From: Bacillota bacterium
GTDB taxonomy: Bacteria; Bacillota; Clostridia; Oscillospirales; Ruminococcaceae
Direction of reading: 5' to 3'
Assembly (NCBI GenBank): GCA_023421245.1
Contig: JAEZTV010000033.1
Location: 124,001-188,000 of the forward strand
DNA: 64,000 nt
Part shown: positions 42,059 to 50,602 of the stretch, piece after piece
Position numbering within the stretch: position 1 is the stretch's first letter
How the letters are laid out: every line of letters begins with the position of its first letter
Notes under the pieces: model-generated
Told to the model about the DNA's origin: nothing
Database searches by the model: none
What the model saw: only the letters and a program-made list of their open reading frames with translations
Translations under genes and position numbers: made by a program

Positions 42059-42877
42059 CTATAATATCATGCTTTCCATATCCTCTTCACTTGCATCAAA
42101 CTGGTTCATAACCGCGATGCACAGAAGAATTATGACCATCAGCACCAGGGATATGGCGGAACCCAGGTGCGGGTTGTAGGCGTTACCAAGAAACTGCAGG
42201 TCAATCAGGTCGCCGATGAGCAGATTTCCCCCGCCGCCCAGCATACGTGAGATAACAAACGTACTCACAGACGGAACAAACACCATAGTGATTCCCGTGG
42301 TGATGCCCGGAATGCTTAGCGGGATAACAACACGGTAAAACACGCCTGCCGTATTCGCGCCAAGGTCCTGTGCCGCCTGAATTACACCCTTGTCAATCTT
42401 GGTCATCACCGAATAGAGCGGCAGAATCATAAACGGCAGATAGTTGTACACCATACCCAGCACCACGGCGCCCGGGGTATTGATAAGGTTAAATGGGCCA
42501 AGACCAAACAGCCCGAACAGCCGGTTAATAAGCCCGTTTGTTTCAAGAATGGTCATCCACGCGTAGGTGCGCAGTAAAAAATTCATCCACATCGGAAGCA
42601 TGATGAGCATAACCATCAGGTTTTGCCCGCGTGGTTCTGCCCGCGAGATGATAAACGAGAGCGGATAACCCACCACCAGACAGATAATTGTTGCAATGGC
42701 CGCCAACCACAGCGAACGCATCAGCACCGGGGTATAATCCGCAACCCGTATAATGTTATCCACCGTAAATGAGCCGTGTGCATCGGTAAACGCAAACAAC
42801 ACTACCAAAAAAAGCGGTACTACAATAAACATAACCGCCCATAACAAGTATGGTATAGCGGGAGAACGTGCTTTCAT
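42059..42877 (-). CDS. potB: Spermidine/putrescine ABC transporter permease PotB
   Basis: 272-aa partner permease of PotC. The EAA loop reads IQAAQDLGANTAGVFYRVVIPLSIPGI. A hydrophobic pattern of six segments is visible. AAAGGAG precedes its ATG. Between potA and potC with gaps of 82 and 49 bp in one operon. Confidence 0.94.
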   Translation of the reverse strand: MKARSPAIPYLLWAVMFIVVPLFLVVLFAFTDAHGSFTVDNIIRVADYTPVLMRSLWLAAIATIICLVVGYPLSFIISRAEPRGQNLMVMLIMLPMWMNFLLRTYAWMTILETNGLINRLFGLFGLGPFNLINTPGAVVLGMVYNYLPFMILPLYSVMTKIDKGVIQAAQDLGANTAGVFYRVVIPLSIPGITTGITMVFVPSVSTFVISRMLGGGGNLLIGDLIDLQFLGNAYNPHLGSAISLVLMVIILLCIAVMNQFDASEEDMESMIL

Positions 42878-42959
42878 TCGTCCGCTCCTTTCTTTTCATA
42901 GTGTGCGGCGCACAAGGCGCACCGCACCTTTGAAAAAATGTGACACGAAAAGAGCGCCT

Positions 42960-44018
42960 CTATTGTGATAGGGGCGTCTCCATTTTTCTCATGATATGGA
43001 TGTCCTCCGGGGTAACATTCATGCCGATGATGCTGCCGGGTTCCTCAAACGCAGTGGAATGAATCATCCACCTATAGCCGCAGCCGTTTACCATCATCTC
43101 ATAATGAACGCCTTTGAAGATAACCGATTCCACCACACCCGAAAGCTGACCCGCAATCTGCGGCACAACCTTGATATCCTCGGGGCGGATTACGACATCC
43201 ACCAGTTCGTTGCGTTCAAAGCCCATGTCAACGCAGGTAAAGGATGAACCCGCAAACTCCACGAGAAAATCCTTAACCATTATACCGTCGAGGATGTTGC
43301 TCTCCCCAATAAAGTCGGCTACAAACGCATTGATCGGCTCGTTGTAGATATCCTGCGGGGTACCAATCTGCTGAATCTCGCCGTTGTTCATAACAACAAC
43401 GGTATCAGACATCGTAAGTGCTTCCTCCTGGTCGTGCGTGACGTAGATAAAGGTAATTTCAAGGCTTTTTTGGATGCGCATCAGCTCATTTTGCATCTCT
43501 TTGCGCAGTTTCAGATCAAGTGCGCCGAGCGGCTCGTCCAACAGCAAAACCTTAGGATGATTGACAAGGGCACGCGCTATCGCGACGCGCTGCTGCTGCC
43601 CACCCGAAAGATTTTTTACGTTGCGCTGCTCAAAGCCCTTTAAGCCGACCAGCACAAGCATCTCACGCACACGGGTTGTAATTTCCTTTTGGGGCAGCTT
43701 CTGCACCCGAAGGCCAAACGCAACATTTTCAAATACATTCAGATGCGGAAAAAGTGCATAACGCTGAAACACGGTGTTCACATTGCGTTTGTACGGCGGC
43801 AGTCCGTTGATACGCTTAGAACCGAAAAACAGATCCCCCTCGTTTTGTTCCACAAAACCGCCGATAATACGCAATGTTGTTGTCTTGCCGCAGCCCGAAG
43901 GCCCCAGCAGCGTGACAAACTCCTTGTCGTGGATATCGAGATTGATGCCTTTGAGCACCCGTTCCCCGTCAAATTCAACCACAATGTCCTTTAGTCTGAC
44001 GATAACATTACTATCCAT
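42960..44018 (-). CDS. potA: Spermidine/putrescine ABC transporter ATPase PotA
   Basis: 352-aa ATP-binding subunit. Walker A is GPSGCGKTT, the signature is LSGGQQQRVAIARALVNHPKVLLLDEPLGALD, with Q-loop and TOBE-like C-terminal domain (R-P-E-D-I) present. The ATG at 44018 has GGGGG 10 nt upstream; the frame is open 66 bases further upstream. First gene of the operon, behind a consensus promoter and a roughly 210-nt leader. Polyamine uptake could also include related amines. Confidence 0.95.
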   Translation of the reverse strand: MDSNVIVRLKDIVVEFDGERVLKGINLDIHDKEFVTLLGPSGCGKTTTLRIIGGFVEQNEGDLFFGSKRINGLPPYKRNVNTVFQRYALFPHLNVFENVAFGLRVQKLPQKEITTRVREMLVLVGLKGFEQRNVKNLSGGQQQRVAIARALVNHPKVLLLDEPLGALDLKLRKEMQNELMRIQKSLEITFIYVTHDQEEALTMSDTVVVMNNGEIQQIGTPQDIYNEPINAFVADFIGESNILDGIMVKDFLVEFAGSSFTCVDMGFERNELVDVVIRPEDIKVVPQIAGQLSGVVESVIFKGVHYEMMVNGCGYRWMIHSTAFEEPGSIIGMNVTPEDIHIMRKMETPLSQ

Positions 44019-44229
44019 ACATCTGCATCCCCCTTTGCGGATTTTAGGTATAAAAACGCATATCGTTTTTTGTACCCACAGCACCTTTTGAAACCGCTAC
44101 CCCGCAAAAGGTCTTTACCAAAAACTGTTTTGGCTATTAGCGGAACATACGACACTGTTTATTGAGAGGCGGCTTGGATTTGCCGCATATCGTTACATAA
44201 TATTTATAGGTCGGCCGACAAGAGCGACA
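44019..44229 (-). promoter_or_regulatory. Long leader of potABCD with paired elements
   Basis: About 210 nt between transcription start and potA. It contains a GCGGC/GCCGC hairpin (44165-44185 region), a perfect ACCTTTTG/CAAAAGGT pair spanning about 44083-44112, and other short complementary stretches. It matches no riboswitch class I recognise. Regulation of polyamine uptake through it is a hypothesis. Confidence 0.35.
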
Positions 44230-44235
44230 ATTAAA

Positions 44236-44264
44236 AATATAATGCTATTCTGCATAAATGTCAA
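44236..44264 (-). promoter_or_regulatory. Promoter of the potABCD operon
   Basis: Minus-strand -35 TTGACA (44259-44264), 17-nt spacer, -10 TATATT (44236-44241). Strong match. The AT-rich stretch 44265-44524 that follows has only a doubtful 81-codon minus-strand frame (44245-44490) without a ribosome site. Confidence 0.8.
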
Positions 44265-44524
44265 TGATTTCACCTGTTTTGTTATAATTATTATATAAAT
44301 ACCGGTCTAAAACCGCAATCACACCAATTAAGAACACGTAATGCTCTGTGAATCTCGGAGTTTCTCTTAAATTCTCCAGAATCCTCACACGGTATTTCTT
44401 TTGTGTATCTGCGTTTGGAAAAGACTGATTACGTGCAGAATGAGCGAAATAGAGGGGTGATTTCTTTCCACTGCATCTATTGTTTTTCATAGCGGTTTAT
44501 CAACACAAAATGGACTAGAAACTG

Positions 44525-44553
44525 TTGACTAAGACTGCAAGATGTGTTATTAT
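44525..44553 (+). promoter_or_regulatory. Promoter of the tRNA-Ser pair
   Basis: -35 TTGACT (44525-44530), 17-nt spacer, -10 TATTAT (44548-44553), 16 nt before the first tRNA. Confidence 0.75.
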
Positions 44554-44569
44554 GTAATGCGTCACAGTT

Positions 44570-44656
44570 GGAGAGGTGTCCGAGTGGTTTATGGAGCTGG
44601 TCTTGAAAACCAGTGATTCGAAAGAACCAAGGGTTCGAATCCCTTCCTCTCCGCCA
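44570..44656 (+). tRNA. tRNA-Ser (anticodon UGA)
   Basis: Acceptor arms GGAGAGG/CCTCTCC with discriminator G and an encoded CCA at 44654-44656. The anticodon stem CTGGT/ACCAG encloses a loop with TGA. A long variable arm (GATTCGAAAGAACC region) marks a class II serine tRNA; the T arm is GGGTTCGAATCCC. Confidence 0.95.
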
Positions 44657-44731
44657 ACGCCGAAAAAGGCTTGCGGCGGGGCAAATGAAGGCAACCGCCA
44701 AGGGCTGATATATATATTATTGTCACCAGAT

Positions 44732-44821
44732 GGAGAAGTACTCAAGTGGTGAAGAGGCTCCCCTGCTAAGGGAGTAGGTCGGGAAACTGGCGCGAGGGTT
44801 CAAATCCCTCCTTCTCCGCCA
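44732..44821 (+). tRNA. tRNA-Ser (anticodon GCU)
   Basis: Acceptor arms GGAGAAG/CTTCTCC with discriminator G and encoded CCA. The anticodon stem CTCCC/GGGAG encloses CTGCTAA, giving GCT. The long variable arm and GGGTTCAAATCCC T arm are typical. Lies 75 bp after the other serine tRNA, in one transcript. Confidence 0.95.
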
Positions 44822-44835
44822 AATATTTACAAAGA

Positions 44836-44866
44836 AAAACCCGCATGATTGCGGGTTTTTCTTTTT
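44836..44866 (+). terminator. Terminator of the tRNA pair
   Basis: Arms AAAACCCGC/GCGGGTTTT with a 6-nt loop, then a T-rich run to 44866. Confidence 0.9.
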
Positions 44867-44950
44867 GCTATACGGGTCCGCAGGTTTTTTGCGTTAAATA
44901 TGTTTTCATGCCTCGCGTTCCAATAGCTCGTCGCCGTTTCCGTATATGTA

Positions 44951-45184
44951 TCATCGCCGATAAAGCTTTTTACCGGATAGAATCATCATGTGTTCCTTTT
45001 TAGGTTCAATCTCAGGTTTGACAATCTTCCCCTCCCAGTCCGCTGGCGCGATATCTTCAATTGAAATGGTGATTGCTTCCTGCGGACAGCCCCAAACCTG
45101 CAAGAAAATCTCATTGATTTTTTCGACAACTGCTTCTTTAGTCACGTGATCCTTGGGAAATGACTTGATTGCAATGTAAGGCAT
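44951..45184 (-). CDS. 4-Oxalocrotonate tautomerase family protein
   Basis: 77-aa tautomerase-superfamily protein. After Met removal the amino-terminal proline is the expected catalytic base; P-Y-I-A-I-K-S-F-P begins the family pattern. The segment A-V-V-E-K-I-N-E-I-F and T-I-S-I-E-D-I-A-P-A-D-W complete the beta-alpha-beta fold. The physiological substrate is unknown. It stands alone between the tRNA genes and the large membrane protein. Confidence 0.8.
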   Translation of the reverse strand: MPYIAIKSFPKDHVTKEAVVEKINEIFLQVWGCPQEAITISIEDIAPADWEGKIVKPEIEPKKEHMMILSGKKLYRR

Positions 45185-45340
45185 AGCAAAATCTCCTTTT
45201 AATAAATAGTTATCAGGCTTTTTATTTTTTGTTATCGTATCATTCTAACATAAAAACGAAAAAGGATTCACAATTGTTATACAAGTACTGGCAGAACGGT
45301 CAACAGGTTAATACATAACAGCAGCTTCGCCAGGCAGTCC

Positions 45341-48300
45341 TTACCAATTCCAATCCTTGAGCAGTGTTTTCACTTTATTTGTGAGGTTCCCTTCACCCTT
45401 CTGCTTGACAGCCTCGTTTGCAGCGGCAACCGCGATTAGCACAATGCCGGCAGCGAGCAGGTATATCCACCATGCAAGGCTCATCCAAAAGGTTTTGGTC
45501 ATGTTAATGACAAGCCCGAGGATTGTAATGGCGGAAAACAAAAGCCATCGTTGCTTTTTGCGGATAAACGAAACAATAAGCAGACTGAGCATCAATACCC
45601 CGACAATCAGCGCGTCGATTGGGCTTTGTGAACGTATGCCGTCTGCCACAAGCAGGATGGTAGATACCACCGAAAGGGTGAACAACACTGTTTCATACGT
45701 TTTTTTGCGTTCTCCCCAAAAAACAAAAGTCGCGGCAAACAAGCAAACAGGTACCGCAGCATTAATCTCCAGAGAAATAATCTGCGGTATTGAAACCATC
45801 TGCTGACTCCAGCAGTAAATGATAAGTGAGGCCGCTCCCGGCAGGTACCACTTCAATTGGCGCACACGGTATGCATACACAATAAACCCTGCCGATAACA
45901 CAAACAGGAGGATACTGTCAATAGGGAAGCCGGTTCGCAACGAATCGATCAGGAGCAGCGGCATCGAAATCCAGGTATACGCATAGAGCAGCCTGAGAAC
46001 AATTTCCCTCTTCTGTTTAAGCAATATGTATAAGCCGGCAATAAACAGCACGGGCGCGAACATAATATATTCCAATATTAGGATGGGCGGTATGGCAATG
46101 ATGGGCTGCGCCCACCATACAAACATAAGTGTTGCCGCGGCCGGGTAATACCACCGTCTATGCGGCGTAAAAAATGACAGCCCGATAAGCAGCACAGCTA
46201 GCAACCCAAGCACAGTTACATCAAACGCACGCCGGTAGATCAAAGCCTCAGCCGAAAGAACCAGAAGCGCCGCCGTGCATACTATATAGAAAATCCATCT
46301 CATTGCCCCTGAAAACTTGCTCCACACAAATCGAAGGACAAACACATAAATGACCGGAATAAGCAAAAGGTACTCGGTGGCAATTTCAGTCGGGAGCACC
46401 GCAAATGGTTGAACGCACAAAGCGGCGGTTATAAACCCTCCCATTAACGTAAGCAGAATACGGTCCGCGTATTGAAACGAAATGCGGCGATAGAGTGATA
46501 GCGTAAATGTTGCAAAAAGCAGCAACACATAAAAGCGCCAATTGTTATCAGCGGGCGGAAGCAGTGCGAAAAGCGAAAAAAAGGTCATGCAGGCAAAGCA
46601 ATCAAGCTGGCGTCGTCTTCCTCCCCCCTGTAAAACGACCTCAAAAACCCTTCTGTGGAGTATGAGGCTGAGGATGATGCATGGCACAATCAAACAAAGC
46701 ACAGCAAACTGGCTCCGGTATAAAACCTGCGGCGACATCAAGCTGAATACCTTACCGTATACGACCGGCAAAAGCAAGAGCATCTGCGGCAGGCACGCGG
46801 CCGTATTCCGGTGAATAAAGAAGCCGTAATAACAGATTGTGCACAGCGTGATGCATAGCACGACAAGATAAGGAATGTGATCAAAAATATAATGGGAGCC
46901 AACCGCAAGCAGCGATGTAATTGATGCACCGCCAAGTGCAAGCGGCATCATACCGCTTACCCACCATGGCTTCTTCCAGTTTGGCAGCTTATCAGAAATA
47001 TGACTGAATATGAGAGCGCCAGCCGATAGCAGGGCAGGCGCATACAGCGCATATACCCAACTGTGCGCAGTAAGAATGCCGCCGCCCACTCCCATACTTT
47101 GCGCCGAAAACCATGAAGACAGCAGCACAACACTGCCGCCGATATAATACGACGCCTTCTGCAAGCCGGAGGTTAACCCCTCCGGCACACCCCGCTGCAT
47201 GACACCGCAGTAGGCGAGCAGATATACACCAAGCCCCCATGTAAAAGCAAAGTAGTAAACAAATCCCCAGCAGCCCAATAGGGTGCCAAGCAGGCTTTGT
47301 GCGGCAATATGGACAAAAAGCGGCAAGCTTAACCGCTGAAACACCGTAAAGCGCCGTCCCAGAACAAATGCTGCGATTCCCGCCAAGGTAAGAACGATAT
47401 AGTGCAGCAAAAGCAGCATGTTAAGGTCCGCTGTGCCGCCATAAAATCCCCTGATGCGCCATAGCAGAACACATAGCACTGTGGTAACAAACGGCAACAG
47501 ATAGGCCGCTGCCTTTGTTGCAATTGTTTCGTGCCGGTCTAGTATCAGCAAAACCAGTATCACACATAGGATGAGCGCACACCCGATTGCCTCCAATCCT
47601 GTAGCGAGGGAATAGCGCGCCGCATAGAAAGACAGGGCGGTTTGCGGCATGAATAATGTTGTAAACAGAGCAGCCAGCGGGAATATAGCATCGCCGGCCA
47701 TCGTCTGCAGCATTTTGCCCTTATAAAGGCGCGGCAGACGATAAAGCAAAAACGCCGCCAGCATCAGCACACAAAACAACAGATCCTTCGGCATGCTATC
47801 CGGTAAAATAAATACTACCTCTGCCAGCAGGGCAACCGCTATGACAGCGTGAATGCAGTAAAGCGGCTTGCTGTTCTCCTTTAGGGATATCAGTACAAGG
47901 CATAGGTACACAAGTGCCGTCGCCAGTACGCCCATAGGGCTGAGTGTGCGTGAAAACAGCAAAGAAATGCCGTTTGTCATAAACACCAGCAATGAAACAA
48001 TACCGCAGCCTATGCGCAGAGCCTTTTGGACCCGCTCATGAAACAGGCTGAGCACACTCATGGCGGTCACGGCAAAAACGACGAAAGAAGAAAGTAATAC
48101 AGAACGATCAATCTGCCCGGGCGCTGCAAATTTTAAGCATCCTAACAGCAGCAGGGAAAAGAATGCAGGATAGTACCCTTTTTCATTTTCCTGCGACAGA
48201 GTCTCTTTAAAAAAGCATCCCGCGCACAGCAGCGCGGCAATGGTGGATACCATACTGAAATCACACAGGAAAATCGAGTAGAACCCCGCGATAAACAGAT

Positions 48301-49384
48301 TGATCAGGCTATAGGCACGCAGGCGGTAAACCAGTATGGCAAGTGAAGAATTTTTCGCCCTTTCCCATATTAAAATCCTGTCCTTCATAAAAACCACGGC
48401 AGCCGCAAACAGGGTAAAGCAAAGCATGACAACCTCGTTTGTCGGCGCAAAAAACGCGCACAGGAATATAACGCTCAGGCTTAGTGACCCTAGCGTCATA
48501 TCCGCAAACATTTTGGATTGATAGTTCGCCGTTCCGACGGCTCCCGCGATGCAAAAGCCTGCAGCGGCGGCAAATGCAAGGAAAAACCGCCCATCGCCTT
48601 GAAACGACAGCCAACTGCCAAGCAGCTCAAAAAAGCCAAGACCGATAAACGTAATGGGAACGAAGATGCTGCCTAAGGAGTAAAACGCCATTGCGGTGTT
48701 TTTAAGCTTAAGGCGTTTATCGGCTAAAACAGAAACCCCAAAAAACAACACAGAAAACGAGCTGGCGGTTATAATCTTTGTGATATCTGAAAGAAAACGC
48801 CACGTGGTGGTGGTAAAGATCAGCCCTGCCAAAACAACCAATGTCACACCCAGAATCAGAATAAGGTTGACGGGATTAATTTTCTTCTTAAGGCGCGATT
48901 GGTTTAGGCCCTCGGTGGCACTCCACGCTTCGCGCGAGTAGACCGGCTGAGGGTGTGCCGGCAAGGGCTGCTGTGCGGCGGATTGCTGCCACGGCAAGGC
49001 CGTCTCCTGGGGTGCATCAGGGGCGGAGGAAGCGAGCGGTTGCCGGTTCGGGTACTGCATGGTAGGCGGTACAACTGTTTGTCCTGCCGGAGTCGGTACG
49101 GTATATTGTTTGGCAGCAACCGGCGGAATCGGTATGTAGGGCGCTTGTACATTTTGAGAATGCGCAAATCCCTGCGCGGTTGGGGGCAAATTTTCGTCAA
49201 AGCCAGGGTCGGTCATGCGCCGGTATGCTTGTTCACCGATTTTACCTTCTCGATAAAGCTCGTACAGCAACAGATCAATCTGTGCTTTTTTTGCTGTCAG
49301 CTGCTTGTGCTTTTTAGAGAGCTTATAATTTTGAACCAAAAAAACAACCAACAGCGCGAGCAACCCCAAAGCCAATAGCCACAT
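45341..49384 (-). CDS. Very large polytopic membrane protein of unknown function
   Basis: 1347-aa protein. One N-terminal transmembrane helix (residues about 3-17) is followed by a charged segment, then a Pro/Gln-rich linker (about 65-165), and from about residue 170 to the end a near-continuous series of dozens of hydrophobic segments. There are no catalytic motifs I recognise. Its resemblance to SCO7613-type or DUF2157-type large membrane proteins is only in layout. GGAG lies about 10 nt before the ATG. It is isolated, with no partner genes nearby. Function unassigned. Confidence 0.75.
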   Translation of the reverse strand: MWLLALGLLALLVVFLVQNYKLSKKHKQLTAKKAQIDLLLYELYREGKIGEQAYRRMTDPGFDENLPPTAQGFAHSQNVQAPYIPIPPVAAKQYTVPTPAGQTVVPPTMQYPNRQPLASSAPDAPQETALPWQQSAAQQPLPAHPQPVYSREAWSATEGLNQSRLKKKINPVNLILILGVTLVVLAGLIFTTTTWRFLSDITKIITASSFSVLFFGVSVLADKRLKLKNTAMAFYSLGSIFVPITFIGLGFFELLGSWLSFQGDGRFFLAFAAAAGFCIAGAVGTANYQSKMFADMTLGSLSLSVIFLCAFFAPTNEVVMLCFTLFAAAVVFMKDRILIWERAKNSSLAILVYRLRAYSLINLFIAGFYSIFLCDFSMVSTIAALLCAGCFFKETLSQENEKGYYPAFFSLLLLGCLKFAAPGQIDRSVLLSSFVVFAVTAMSVLSLFHERVQKALRIGCGIVSLLVFMTNGISLLFSRTLSPMGVLATALVYLCLVLISLKENSKPLYCIHAVIAVALLAEVVFILPDSMPKDLLFCVLMLAAFLLYRLPRLYKGKMLQTMAGDAIFPLAALFTTLFMPQTALSFYAARYSLATGLEAIGCALILCVILVLLILDRHETIATKAAAYLLPFVTTVLCVLLWRIRGFYGGTADLNMLLLLHYIVLTLAGIAAFVLGRRFTVFQRLSLPLFVHIAAQSLLGTLLGCWGFVYYFAFTWGLGVYLLAYCGVMQRGVPEGLTSGLQKASYYIGGSVVLLSSWFSAQSMGVGGGILTAHSWVYALYAPALLSAGALIFSHISDKLPNWKKPWWVSGMMPLALGGASITSLLAVGSHYIFDHIPYLVVLCITLCTICYYGFFIHRNTAACLPQMLLLLPVVYGKVFSLMSPQVLYRSQFAVLCLIVPCIILSLILHRRVFEVVLQGGGRRRQLDCFACMTFFSLFALLPPADNNWRFYVLLLFATFTLSLYRRISFQYADRILLTLMGGFITAALCVQPFAVLPTEIATEYLLLIPVIYVFVLRFVWSKFSGAMRWIFYIVCTAALLVLSAEALIYRRAFDVTVLGLLAVLLIGLSFFTPHRRWYYPAAATLMFVWWAQPIIAIPPILILEYIMFAPVLFIAGLYILLKQKREIVLRLLYAYTWISMPLLLIDSLRTGFPIDSILLFVLSAGFIVYAYRVRQLKWYLPGAASLIIYCWSQQMVSIPQIISLEINAAVPVCLFAATFVFWGERKKTYETVLFTLSVVSTILLVADGIRSQSPIDALIVGVLMLSLLIVSFIRKKQRWLLFSAITILGLVINMTKTFWMSLAWWIYLLAAGIVLIAVAAANEAVKQKGEGNLTNKVKTLLKDWNW

Positions 49385-49732
49385 AACAAATCAACTCCAG
49401 CTAATATTTGCAGACAGGAACACAATATGAGAAATACAGGTTTTGGTTTCATATAATTTCATAATTATACCACATTGTATCAGGAAAACAAAGGTTTCCA
49501 ATATCCCGCAGTTAAAAAGCGGACCCGTTTTGCTTTACTTAACTTAAAATATTGAGACTAAGAATAATAGCTGTGAGCAGTACAGATTTGGCCCTTTTGG
49601 GGAGTTTGTTTCGGATAATGTTATGCTGAGCATCGGGCAGTCACCTTATACCCCCTAGAACAAAACTGTGACAAGCCGCATAGAATATATCGCGAGGTTT
49701 CCCCGCCTTTCGTACAAAAAGGAGGACTATCA
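49385..49732. other. Intergenic stretch upstream of the Cys-rich micro-gene
   Basis: 348 bp between the start of the large membrane protein and the Cys-rich peptide. Other than the sigma-like promoter for the peptide and an AT-rich promoter zone for the membrane protein, I see no gene. Confidence 0.6.
49660..49687 (+). promoter_or_regulatory. Sporulation-sigma-like (SigK/SigE) promoter
   Basis: -10 CATAGAATA (49679-49687) fits CATAnnnTA; 17 nt upstream stands AC at 49660-49661, the core of the SigK -35. It leaves a leader of about 40 nt to the peptide start. A pattern match only. Confidence 0.45.
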
Positions 49733-49858
49733 ATGAGTAATTCTCGCAACCGGTGTTGGCGATGCCCGTTTTGCTGCGCCTGTAACAACTGGGTTTCCAA
49801 TCCCTGCTTTTGTTGGCGCTGCTGCTGCCGAAATATCTTCTCACGGTTTTCCCGGTAG
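49733..49858 (+). CDS. 41-residue cysteine-rich peptide
   Basis: A 41-codon frame with AGGAGG 7 nt before the ATG and a strong terminator 10 bp after the stop. The peptide has ten cysteines (8, 11, 14, 15, 17, 25, 27, 30, 31, 32), four tryptophan/phenylalanine-rich spots and about ten arginines. It begins M-S-N-S-R-N-R-C-W-R-C and ends with R-F-S-R. No signal peptide is visible. The upstream sporulation-type promoter match suggests a spore coat or crust role, where Cys-rich basic peptides are cross-linked; a metal-binding or RiPP role is also possible. No radical-SAM or peptidase gene adjoins. Family not recognised. Confidence 0.7.
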   Translation: MSNSRNRCWRCPFCCACNNWVSNPCFCWRCCCRNIFSRFSR

Positions 49859-50183
49859 CTTATCCAAGGCCTGCCCGCAAAGGGCGGGCCTTTTTTCATG
49901 TGCACATCTCTCTTCCCACCGTTTAAAAATCCGGTTATCTTTAAGACTGCTGCGGTCATACAAAAGAGGGTTAATTTGCACTGCACATGATTTTTTATCC
50001 CTTTTAAGGTGTATCCATATCGGTTCCGTGTGTAATATGCAACATGGATTCCGGTTCGTGGTTAAATAATAATTCGCGTGATGTGTTTTGGATTGCAGTG
50101 AAATAATTACTGAACGGGAACCTGAAGTGATTCAGGTTCCCGCTATGATCATTTATTTCAATTTCAGGTGTACGCTGCTGTTT
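49859..50183. other. Intergenic stretch before the VOC gene
   Basis: 325 bp without a supported gene. It holds the terminator above and a perfect 12-bp-arm hairpin (CGGGAACCTGAA / TTCAGGTTCCCG, 50115-50142) near the end of the VOC gene on the minus strand; the rest is AT-rich and featureless. Confidence 0.6.
49868..49896 (+). terminator. Terminator of the Cys-rich micro-gene
   Basis: Arms GGCCTGCCC (49868-49876) and GGGCGGGCC (49882-49890), short loop, then six T's. Very strong. Confidence 0.9.
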
Positions 50184-50561
50184 TCATGTACATAAAAACC
50201 ATGTGTAACCATACTTGTCAAGTACCGCCGCACCGCCCCCGCTATCATCGGGCGGCGGGTGGGGTTTAAAACCTTGAAGAAGCGTACCGCCTGTCGAAAG
50301 CTTAGGAGCTATTTCTTCAATTTTTTCACGCGATGGAAAGAGAACAAGGATAGACATACCCGAAACAAGAACAGGCTCATCCGTGTCGGCGCCACTGACA
50401 CTGCCACCCGAGTCCGTCAATGTAACCGTTGCGTGCATAATCGGGTTATTTGGATCTTCATTCAACCGTGATAAAAAGGTGATTTTTCCGCCGAAGGCGT
50501 TCGCATAAAAATTGAAAGCTTCTTCGCAGTTGCCGTTGAACTGTAAATAGGGCATAATCAT
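50184..50561 (-). CDS. VOC family protein (PhnB-like)
   Basis: 125-aa vicinal-oxygen-chelate-fold protein of the PhnB/glyoxalase-like type. It starts MIMPYLQFNGNCEEAFNFYANAFGG (the paired beta-alpha-beta repeat), and ends with D-K-Y-G-Y-T-W-F-L. No catalytic activity is inferable; members include antibiotic-resistance and unknown proteins. AAAGGA is upstream of the ATG. It lies 40 bp downstream of the AraC-type gene and is probably co-transcribed with it. Confidence 0.75.
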   Translation of the reverse strand: MIMPYLQFNGNCEEAFNFYANAFGGKITFLSRLNEDPNNPIMHATVTLTDSGGSVSGADTDEPVLVSGMSILVLFPSREKIEEIAPKLSTGGTLLQGFKPHPPPDDSGGGAAVLDKYGYTWFLCT

Positions 50562-50602
50562 ATGGTTTAAGTCCTTTCAAGCTTTATTTCTTTTATAATA
50601 TT

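Noticed and set aside
44245..44490. 81-codon minus-strand frame in the AT-rich gap
   Set aside because: No ribosome site, overlaps the potA promoter, no recognisable family.
49621..49986. 121-codon minus-strand frame over the Cys-rich micro-gene
   Set aside because: The plus-strand micro-gene has ribosome site, promoter match and terminator; the opposite frame has none.
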